DNA of 33,007 nt, from assembly GCA_010092845.1 (NCBI GenBank), contig JAADYW010000017.1:1-33007 (forward strand). The letters are read 5' to 3'. A model generated the notes under the pieces. That model saw only the letters and a program-made list of their open reading frames with translations, searched no databases and had not been told where the DNA came from. Position 1 is the stretch's first letter. Each line of letters starts with the position of its first letter. The stretch comes from Chloroflexota bacterium. GTDB lineage: Bacteria; Chloroflexota; Anaerolineae; Aggregatilineales; J027. Positions 24,865 through 32,600 of the stretch are shown here, piece after piece. Made by a program: the position numbers and the translations under genes.

Positions 24865-25419
24865 ATGGCCGACGAATCGAACAGCGAACAGCAACCCGCT
24901 CCTCCAGACCCCCAATACCGGCGGCGTGATTTCCTCAAAACTGCCTGGGGTACACTGGCTACACTGGCAGTTGGTGGCTTTGGCTATGTTGGGTTCCGCT
25001 TCCTGGAGTCCCGGGTTGAGGAAGGCCAATTCGGCGAAGTGATTCACGTGGGCAACATTGAAGAGTTTGAGCCGCTGACGGTTACCCAGTTCAGTCAGGG
25101 GCGTTTCTTTCTGGTGCGCATGGAAGATGGTGGATTCCTGGCCCTCTATCGCAAATGCACCCATCTGGACTGCGTTGTGCGCTGGAACGACGAAGACCAG
25201 CACTTTCACTGCCCCTGTCACGGCTCGGAGTTCGAGATGGATGGCGATGTCGTCAATCCGCCAGCCCCGTTGCCGCTGGTCCGTTTTCCGATCGAGATCA
25301 ACGAGCGCGGACGCATTTCAGTCGATACAGGTACCTTGATCGAGCGCCGTCGGACGAGCAAAGACGAGTTCACCTATCCGCCGACGCCACAGCCCGAAGA
25401 AGAACCCCCAGAGACGTAA
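24865..25419 (+). CDS. Rieske 2Fe-2S protein of the cytochrome b complex
   Basis: 184 residues. A twin-arginine signal-anchor (RRRDFLKT, residues 19-26, with a hydrophobic stretch to about 46) exports the folded domain and keeps it on the membrane. The cluster-binding boxes are complete: CTHLDC at 98-103 and CPCHGS at 116-121, giving ligands C98, H100, C116 and H119, and the disulfide pair C103/C118. The C-terminal proline-rich tail extends about 25 residues past the fold. The protein takes one electron from quinol bound at cytochrome b and passes it to a cytochrome c or other acceptor, which is not encoded in the window. The start ATG at 24865 lies three bases after the cytochrome b stop. 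Confidence 0.96.
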   Translation: MADESNSEQQPAPPDPQYRRRDFLKTAWGTLATLAVGGFGYVGFRFLESRVEEGQFGEVIHVGNIEEFEPLTVTQFSQGRFFLVRMEDGGFLALYRKCTHLDCVVRWNDEDQHFHCPCHGSEFEMDGDVVNPPAPLPLVRFPIEINERGRISVDTGTLIERRRTSKDEFTYPPTPQPEEEPPET

Positions 25420-25457
25420 GCCCTCCCTCGACCAACACCGTGGTCGCGCAAGAGTTA

Positions 25458-25481
25458 AGCCCTGGCTGTTTGGCCAGGGCT
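25458..25481 (+). terminator. Terminator-like hairpin after the cytochrome b-Rieske operon
   Basis: AGCCCTGGC (25458-25466) pairs perfectly with GCCAGGGCT (25473-25481) around a six-base loop, 39 nt after the Rieske stop, followed by a short T-containing stretch (GCATTTGG). It is a plausible intrinsic terminator with a weak U run. Confidence 0.6.
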
Positions 25482-25516
25482 GCATTTGGTCACGAATATG
25501 CTGTAGTAGGGGCGCA

Positions 25517-25546
25517 CGGGCAGCGTCGCTTGGCGGCTACTGCCCG
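25517..25546 (-). terminator. Hairpin downstream of the subtilase-like gene
   Basis: CGGGCAG (25517-25523) pairs with CTGCCCG (25540-25546), and inside it GTCGC (25525-25529) pairs with GCGGC (25533-25537) with one G-T pair. It lies 40-69 nt beyond the stop codon of the minus-strand gene and may end its transcript, but no T run follows. Confidence 0.4.
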
Positions 25547-25585
25547 ATGTCGCTAATCGATCATAGCCAGCGGTCAGAGAACGGG

Positions 25586-28500
25586 CTATTCAACCGTTTC
25601 TTCTGGCACTTCCGGCTCCTCCGGGACTTCACAGACATCGCCGATGCCATTACCATCGGTATCGAGCTGGTCCGGATTGGCCGCTTCAGGACAATTGTCG
25701 CAGACATCGCCAACGCCATCCTGATCCACATCCGCTTGATCGGCGTTAGGTGTGGCGGGGCAATTGTCTATCGCGTTGTCAATTCCATCCTGGTCGTCGT
25801 CGCCGGTCGGCGTGGCATCGCATGCGTCACCGATGTCGTCGCCATCCGTGTCGGTCTGCTCCGGATTGGGTGTCTCCGGGCAGTTGTCGTCATCGTCGCC
25901 GATACCATCCTGATCCATATCGAACTGGCACAAGGGCAGGTCCGAATGGATCGAGTCCAGTAGACGATCCTCGGGCCAGCTGTAGCGTGCGCCGTCGGCA
26001 AAGGACCAGATGATCGGGCCATAGAAGACATCGACTTGAACCTGGCACTCGGTGCTGATGGGCACCTCGAGGCGGAGCGTTTCGCCGGGGGCAATCGTCA
26101 CCCCTGGGTCATCGGTGTAGTACGAGAAGAGTTCCTGAGTAGCGACGCTGCCATCGAAGACCTTATACGCGGCCATGTTGACCTGGTATTCGCAGGCTTC
26201 AGAGCGGTTGCGGACCTCAGCCCAGGCCAATCCAGGTTCCAGGCGGATGTAACCACCCACCACGCGCAGATCGCGGCGCGGGTTGGGATCTGTACAGACC
26301 GGTTCCTCGACGGTGACGGTGACAGTAGCGCTATCGAACCCGCCGTTACCGTCACTGATGGTGTAGGTGAAGCTGTCTTCACCGCTGAAATCATCCGCTG
26401 GCGTGTAGGTGACCGTCGTGCCGTCAGTTACTGCATCCCCATTGGCTGGTGTCCCGACCTCGGTTACGGTCAGTGAATCGCCCTCAACATCACTGTCATT
26501 GTCCAGAACGTTGATCATCACCCCGGTTTCGTAAGGTGTGGTCGCCGTGTCGTCAACCGCTACGGGGGCATCATTGACCGGATTCACAGTCATGGGGACC
26601 GTAGCGGTATCTGTACCACCGTTGCCATCACTGATGGTGTAGGTGAAGGAGTCGGTACCGTTGAAGTTCGCATCCGGAACGTAGACGACGGTGCTACCAT
26701 CGGTGCTGACCGTACCGTTGGCCGGATCGCTGACCGCGGTAATTGTCAGGACATCACCTGGATCAGGATCGAAGTCATTGCGGAGGACGAACAGTGTAAC
26801 GGCGGTATCCTCGTCGGTGTGCGAGGGATCGTCGACCGCTACTGGATCGTTGTTAACCGGATTGACGGTCACCGTGACCGTAGCGGTATCCGTACCGCCG
26901 TTGCCATCGCTGATGGTGTAGGTGAAGGTATCCACGCCGCTGAAGCCGGCATCTGGCGTGTAGAGAACGGTATTGCCGTCCGTGCTGGTGGTGCCGTTGG
27001 CCGGATCACTTGCCTCGGTAATCGTCAGTACATCACCTGTGTCCGGGTCCGAGTCGTTGTTCAGCACAAAGATGTTAACTGCGGTGTCCTCGTCCGTCCC
27101 GACTGCGTCATCAGCCGCCACTGGATCGTCGTTTACGGGATTGACCGTCACAGTGACAGTGGCCGTATCTGTATCACCATCCGTGTTGCTGGCGGTGTAG
27201 GTAAACGTATCCACGCCGTTGAAATTCGCATCGGGTGTGTAGGTTACCGTGGTGCCGTTGGTGGTCGCGGTACCGTTGGCGGGATTGCTCACTGAGTCAA
27301 CGGCATCGGCATTGGTGTCGTTGTCCAGAACAGAGATGACAACCGCGGTGTCTTCGTTAGTCGTAGCGGTGTCGTTGGCGGCTGCCAAGGGGACTTCATC
27401 GACAACCTCAACCGCGGCGATGTCGCTATAAACTGCATACTGGATATCGTCCAGGTAAGCGAACACACGGGCCCGGTTGACAATGCTCTCGGTTAATTCC
27501 TCCGACACACAGGTGTACTGCAGGGTCTCACCCGGTTCAAACTCGCCACCCTGGGGTTCAAATTCCTGGGCGCAATCTGGCGCCAGGTCATCCTCAATCA
27601 CGAGGCGGGTGAAGGGCATTTCGCCGCTATTGACCACCGTAATCTGAAACTCAGCGGTCGCGCCGGCCTGTACTTCTGGCGTTAGGGCCGTCTTCTCGAT
27701 GAAGATCTTGGGGGTGCCGTCAACGATGATTTCTACACGATCGAAGTCGAAAACGACGCGACTATCCGAGTTCTCACCATAGACACTGAAGGTCAGCGGG
27801 AAATCGTCGCTAGCGCTAAAGATCGTGCAGTCCTGAGTGGCAAAATCCCCCGGTAGAAGTGAGTCGGGGAAGGACGAGTTGAAAGGCGTGTAGCAGAAAT
27901 AGGGCGCGTCCCATTCGATGTTGTTGAGGGTCGTATCGCCGGTGTTGGTCACCGTAACAGTAAGCACGGCATCGTCGCCAAACGCCACCGACTGTGAGTC
28001 TGGTGTTACCTCAATATCAATAGAGGGGTTGCCATCCGGTGATATAGGTGTCTGACAATCCAGGGGCCCATCGAAGAAGGTTGGGTTTGATAGGTCAAAA
28101 GGATCGACGAGGGGCGGCTTGGCATCTCCTGGAAGGCCGAAATTGCAGGGGAAGTTACCGTCGTTGGGGTGGAAAGCATACAGCGTGGCGATAAGGCTCA
28201 CGAGCGGAGTCGAGAACGAGGTTCCAGCTCGATAAACGCCGTTACCATATTGCGGGAAGTAGTGCCACGCCCCTGGCGCCACGATATTGCCGTTCTGATA
28301 ATACTCCCATAGCGGTGCACCTGTTGCATCGCCGAGTGTGGCACTGACGGCGATGGTCTCAAACCAGCGCCCCGGCGCAAATGGAGCCGGTTCAAGTCCC
28401 TGTGCGATCAGCAGGTCACGGTAGTTGCCGGCCGCCGCAATCGGGAAGAAAATGGCACCATCCAGATCGGCAGTGGTGATCGATGTTGCGCTCTCCTCGA

Positions 28501-29413
28501 GGTAGCTGGCCAGCAACGCCTGTAGACCGGTCAGCCCATTATCGGGCACGCTATTGAGCAGTTCGACCAGATACTGTCCCGGGTTGGCGATACCGAGCTG
28601 TTCAGCGAAGTACTGCTCCAGGCCATAGTCAATAACGTACTGGTCACCTTCGCCAGTAACATTGATGGGTTGACCGTTGGTACCAATCCAAAAAGGCTGG
28701 TTCGTTTCAACAAATTCGAGGTATTGATAGAAATCAAAGCCTGTGCTAGGGTCCGAGCACGGGATCAGCGAGAAGCTCATGTTGATGACGAACCGTGTGT
28801 ACTCCCCGCGTAGTTCGTCAACCTTTTCCTCGATCTTCCCAGCGACTAGATCGGCGCGCCAGTTGGCTGCCTCATCGGTGATATCGATCGGGAAAAAGTC
28901 TACATCACCGAAGCTGATATTCTGATAACCGGCTAAACTGCCAAAAAATCCATCGCTAAGAACACTTTGCACACTAGCACCGTGCGGCAGGATGAATTCG
29001 CCAAAGGTCTCACCCGGTGCTGGGGGCAGGTCATAACGGAAATCGTCAACAATGAGCACTGCAACCTTCACGTGGCTGCTTGGCTCGGCGATTTCAGACA
29101 TGGGCTGGCGGATCCAATTGGGATCCACGACGTTGGCCTGGGCCTCAACCTTGGCCGCATCATCCAGCGGTTGGCCTTCAGCACCATCGAGCGAAAAGCG
29201 ACCGGCACCATCGAGCGAAAAGCGGCCCGCGCCGTCCAGGTTGAAACGCCCCTGGCCAGAGAGCTGCTCAATCGTCACGGTACACGTCTCAACCGGTGCT
29301 TGCGCAAACGCCGGTTCGGGTTGGGGGGACTGTTCGGCTACAAAGTTAAAGGTCGGGACAAGTGTCAATAAAAGCAATATGGCGAAAACGGTTCGCCACC
29401 GGAAGCCTAACAT
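25586..29413 (-). CDS. Secreted subtilase-like (S8) protein with Ig/cadherin-like and thrombospondin-3 repeats
   Basis: 1275 residues. Signal peptide at about 1-38 (TVFAILLLLTLVPTF then AFAQA). Residues 55-79 hold three copies of GRF(S/N)LDGA. The S8-like domain spans about 115-420: probable Asp in VLIVDDF (123/124), His in LPHGASV (H144), oxyanion Asn in IAAAGN (N330) and Ser in AGTSFSTPLV (S399). H144 to N330 is 186 residues, about twice the distance in subtilisin, so an insert (about 215-320) is present. Next come two DUF11/CARDB-like domains (about 460-670), four tandem Ig/cadherin-like units of about 93 residues (about 677-1037) and a beta domain. Five calcium-binding thrombospondin-3-type segments (DxDxDGxGDxxDNCP, about 1160-1265) end the chain with an acidic tail. 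ATG at 29413 follows AGGAGGAG. Likely a calcium-dependent exported protease or adhesin; activity is inferred. Confidence 0.85.
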   Translation of the reverse strand: MLGFRWRTVFAILLLLTLVPTFNFVAEQSPQPEPAFAQAPVETCTVTIEQLSGQGRFNLDGAGRFSLDGAGRFSLDGAEGQPLDDAAKVEAQANVVDPNWIRQPMSEIAEPSSHVKVAVLIVDDFRYDLPPAPGETFGEFILPHGASVQSVLSDGFFGSLAGYQNISFGDVDFFPIDITDEAANWRADLVAGKIEEKVDELRGEYTRFVINMSFSLIPCSDPSTGFDFYQYLEFVETNQPFWIGTNGQPINVTGEGDQYVIDYGLEQYFAEQLGIANPGQYLVELLNSVPDNGLTGLQALLASYLEESATSITTADLDGAIFFPIAAAGNYRDLLIAQGLEPAPFAPGRWFETIAVSATLGDATGAPLWEYYQNGNIVAPGAWHYFPQYGNGVYRAGTSFSTPLVSLIATLYAFHPNDGNFPCNFGLPGDAKPPLVDPFDLSNPTFFDGPLDCQTPISPDGNPSIDIEVTPDSQSVAFGDDAVLTVTVTNTGDTTLNNIEWDAPYFCYTPFNSSFPDSLLPGDFATQDCTIFSASDDFPLTFSVYGENSDSRVVFDFDRVEIIVDGTPKIFIEKTALTPEVQAGATAEFQITVVNSGEMPFTRLVIEDDLAPDCAQEFEPQGGEFEPGETLQYTCVSEELTESIVNRARVFAYLDDIQYAVYSDIAAVEVVDEVPLAAANDTATTNEDTAVVISVLDNDTNADAVDSVSNPANGTATTNGTTVTYTPDANFNGVDTFTYTASNTDGDTDTATVTVTVNPVNDDPVAADDAVGTDEDTAVNIFVLNNDSDPDTGDVLTITEASDPANGTTSTDGNTVLYTPDAGFSGVDTFTYTISDGNGGTDTATVTVTVNPVNNDPVAVDDPSHTDEDTAVTLFVLRNDFDPDPGDVLTITAVSDPANGTVSTDGSTVVYVPDANFNGTDSFTYTISDGNGGTDTATVPMTVNPVNDAPVAVDDTATTPYETGVMINVLDNDSDVEGDSLTVTEVGTPANGDAVTDGTTVTYTPADDFSGEDSFTYTISDGNGGFDSATVTVTVEEPVCTDPNPRRDLRVVGGYIRLEPGLAWAEVRNRSEACEYQVNMAAYKVFDGSVATQELFSYYTDDPGVTIAPGETLRLEVPISTECQVQVDVFYGPIIWSFADGARYSWPEDRLLDSIHSDLPLCQFDMDQDGIGDDDDNCPETPNPEQTDTDGDDIGDACDATPTGDDDQDGIDNAIDNCPATPNADQADVDQDGVGDVCDNCPEAANPDQLDTDGNGIGDVCEVPEEPEVPEETVE
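25636..25936 (-). repeat. Thrombospondin type 3-like calcium-binding repeats
   Basis: Five short Asp-rich segments of the form D-D-Q/G-D-G-I/V-G-D, three followed by DNCP-x-x-xNP/NA-DQ and several by D-x-C. Such repeats bind calcium and often stiffen the end of bacterial surface proteins. The DNA is correspondingly repetitive (recurring GCC ATC and GTC GTC runs on the opposite strand). Confidence 0.8.
26301..27387 (-). repeat. Four tandem Ig/cadherin-like repeats
   Basis: Four units of about 270-280 bp. In protein each has V-x-DD...EDTAV-x-x-x-VL-x-ND...DxLTI/LTV...P-ANGT...TYTPDA/F-G-x-D-F-TYT-ISDGNGG-DTATV-TVT. Units two and three are nearly the same in their second half (FTYTISDGNGGTDTATV). 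The pattern matches VCBS/Big_9-type surface protein domains. Confidence 0.85.
29176..29252 (-). repeat. Three 24-bp units coding GRF(S/N)LDGA
   Basis: Units at 29181-29204, 29205-29228 and 29229-29252. The first two are 92% identical (22 of 24 bases); the third is more diverged (GTT AAA-like changes giving N instead of S). Together they encode three copies of an eight-residue motif just after the signal peptide. Confidence 0.8.
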
Positions 29414-29470
29414 GATGATTATGTCTCCTCCTGGTTTCTTCCGGACGATCCTTCAGATATGTACGACTAT

Positions 29471-29506
29471 TTGCCACCAGAGAACAATAAATGCTCTGGT
29501 GGGCAA
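29471..29506 (-). promoter_or_regulatory. Long hairpin in the leader of the subtilase-like gene
   Basis: TTGCCACCAGAG (29471-29482) pairs with CTCTGGTGGGCAA (29494-29506) through 12 base pairs with one bulged base, loop of 11. It lies 57-93 nt upstream of the ATG at 29413, within the presumed 5' leader, or at the end of the upstream gene's transcript. The AT-rich stretch 29525-29600 behind it contains a perfect TATAAT on the minus strand (29573-29568), a candidate -10 box without a clear -35. Confidence 0.5.
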
Positions 29507-29696
29507 CGATCTTGTGGGGACAGCTTAACCGACTTTATATTAGCTGGCCTGTTAAGCACCACCCTCATTATACTCCATTGATATATTAGCGTGGTTATAA
29601 CGAAACGAATTTTCTCAAATCAAACCAGATCATAACACTCGCTTGTGCAAGCTATGACCCGGCAAGGTTAAACTGATTTAGTTTCAGGTGATGATT

Positions 29697-32600
29697 CTAT
29701 TCGCTGGGCGGGTTTTGCTCCGACCAGATCTGCACGAGACGCCGGTGGGCAGGGACGCGTTCCAGGAAGGCTTGACGCAGTGCCTCGTCACCGATCTTGC
29801 CCGCCCGATCTTGTAGCAACTCGTAACCCGTTGCCAGAACTCTGGCGGCGCGCTCGTCATTGTTGGCGGTGAGGACCTGATAGCAGGATAGGTAAATCCG
29901 GATAGGCTCCTCAGTCCCGTCCAGGCTTTCGGTTTCAAGCCGGCCCAGAAGCTCATCAACTACCTGCGCCGCCTGGACGAGGTTGTTCTGGGCCAGGAAC
30001 ACGCGCGCTCGGGCAGCCATTGGCTCCATCGTAAGATTTGCCGCGCCGAGTTCGGTATGCAGCTCGAAGGCCTCCTGGTAAACCGACAAGGCCTCATCAT
30101 AACGTTGCAACCCTTCCAGCGCATAGCCCAGGACAGTCAGTACATCGCCCTCGTAGGCTCTGGCACCGATCTCCCGTGCGATTTGCAAGGCTTGCTGGCT
30201 GTACTGATAGGCGACATCGTATTCCTCGAGGCTCTGGAAGAGCAACCCCAGGTTACGAAGTACCCAGCACTCGTGATTGCGGTCACCAATTTGCTGGCTC
30301 AGTTGCAACGCCTGCTCGAAGTACCCCCGTGCTGTGTCGTAGTCGCCCTGTTCGTTGAACACCAGTCCCAGATTGGCCATAACGCGGCTTTCACTTTGCC
30401 GGTTACCAATCTCACGATTCAGGCGCAAGGCCTGCTCGCAGTAAGCGCGCCCCGCTGTATAGTGGCCCTGGGCAAAGGCAACCCCTCCCAGGTTGTTGAA
30501 CGCCATGCTCTGCCCGCGCCGGTCGCCGATCATCCGGTAGAGGGACAGTGCCTGGCGATAGTAGTTTTGCCCGTTGCTGTAGTCACCCTGCAGATATGAA
30601 AGGTTGCCCAGATTGATCAGCGCGTTGCTTTCACCCCGGCGGTTGCCGCTGGCCTGGTAGATTAGCAAGGCTTCCTCACCAAAGCGTTTGGCATCACTGA
30701 AGTCGCCCTCGTACTGTGAAGTCAAGCCCTGGATGCGCAGACTGTCGGCCTCAACCTGTTGTAAGCCCTGATTTCGTGCTAGGGCAAGCGCTAGATCGAG
30801 CTGTTCTCGGGCCGTCGAATACGCCCCCTGGCGCATCGCCGCCATGCCTGCCCAATAGTGACCCGCAGCTTCGTCAGATTGATTTCCGCCAGTCTGGGCA
30901 TAGGCAATCGCCTGTTGGGCCGCTGTAAGGGATTCGTCATAGGCACTTGTGGCAACGGCGTAACTGGCGCGTCGCAGGGCGACAGTCGCCCGGCGCGTGT
31001 TATCATCCATCTGCTCAGCAAGCGTTGCCAGGCTGTCCAGATCGGCGCGCTGGGCGTCACGTGCGCCCTGCAGGTCATATACCTGTTCACGGGCCTGTAG
31101 CAATTCGTAGCGCGTTACCAGATCATCAGGTTCGGTCAGCTCAAACGCGCGGCTGAAATATGCCTCAGCCTCAGTATTGGCGAACTTTGCCGCTGCATCC
31201 TCGCCGGCCAGGCGGGCATAGTACCGTTCTTGCGAGGCCGCTTCTGCGCGCCGGAAATGATAAGCCAGATCGCCGTAGTAAGGTACCAGGTCCTCCATAA
31301 AGACCTGTTCAATTGATGTTGCCGCCAGACGGTGCAGATCACGTAACCGCGCCCGGAGCTGCATCTCATAGGCGACATCACGTAGCAACACATGCTTGAA
31401 GATATACCGGATCTCACTGAGTGCTTGCCAGATGGCCTCTGTCTCGCCCTCGCGCACCTTGTCCAGTACGCGCTCATCCCCTTTCAGCATCTGCGACAAG
31501 ACACGTACCTCGAACTCCTGGCCCAGCACAGAGGCAGTCTGCACTACCGATTTCACGCGTGCTGTGAGGCGGTCGAGGCGGGCAACCAGCACAGCATTGA
31601 TACTCCCAGGAACTTCCAGCGTCTGGCGGGTAGGTAATGTCCAGATACCATTTTCATCGTAGATCAGCATCTCGCGTTCGCGGAGTTCCAGAACCAGTTG
31701 CTCCACGAAGAAAGGATTACCTGCTGTCTTATCCGCCAGGAAGTCAACCAGAGCGTTGCTCACCCGACCACCAAGAATAGTACTGACCAGCGCTGCAATT
31801 CCTGACGGGGTCAGTTGATCCAGGTGCAGTGCGTTTTGAGGAATATCGGGATCAACCTCGATGGAAAATGCACTCCCGTCGTCCAGATAGCGGCTTGTCA
31901 TGAGGATAACGAACGACACATCGCCGATGTTGCGGGAAAGCTCCTGTAGTAACGCGATCGAGTCTGCGTCGAGCTGGTGCAGATCTTCGACATGGATGAC
32001 GATTGGCTGCTGGTGCGCTTCGGCCAGGATCAACGATTTGAAGGCAGACAGCATATTCTCGAAACGCAGCTTTGGATCGAGCTGTTCGTAAAGCGACTCT
32101 TCCCAGTGGAGGTCTACCAGGGCGCCCAGCACGGACCGAGTCCGTTGCAATTCCTCCCTGAGTTCATCATCCTCAAGGGGCGCAGTCAGTGTGTCAAATA
32201 CATTGTCAAAATGCTGGCGATTCTCCTCAAGCGTTTGCTCAGGGTGCTGGTTGAAGTAATCGCGCAAGAAATGCCGGAAGGGATTCAATGACTGACGCAA
32301 AATATCATCGGCCGGGCAGGCAAACCATTTCAGGGTATGCCTCTGCTCTAAACGCTGGCGGGCCTCGAAGACAAGGCGGCTCTTGCCCATACCAGCGTCA
32401 CCGTAAATATAGACCAGGCCCCCGAAACGCCCCTCAAAAATGGGTTCCAGATAGCCCAGAAGGGTTCCCAGCTCCTCATCACGTCCGATTAGGGTTCCCG
32501 CATAGAGTACCGAATAGTCGGCGCGGCGTTGCTTGCCTTCCAGCTGGGCCACGGCTATCTCGCCACGTTTACCTTTAAAGGAGAAGCTTCCCAGTGGAAG

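Noticed and set aside
25547-25963. Plus-strand 138-residue frame and similar frames opposite the subtilase-like gene
   Set aside because: They are opposite-strand shadows of the Asp-rich and Thr/Val-rich repeats, whose codons give long open frames on the other strand.
26300-27390. Repetitive DNA as a possible CRISPR or satellite array
   Set aside because: The period (about 275 bp) follows the codons of Ig/cadherin-like protein repeats, with no short identical repeat-spacer pattern.
28370-28410. GGTTCAAGTCC resembling a tRNA T-loop
   Set aside because: It lies inside the coding sequence of the subtilase-like gene and no acceptor stem, anticodon arm or D-loop surrounds it.
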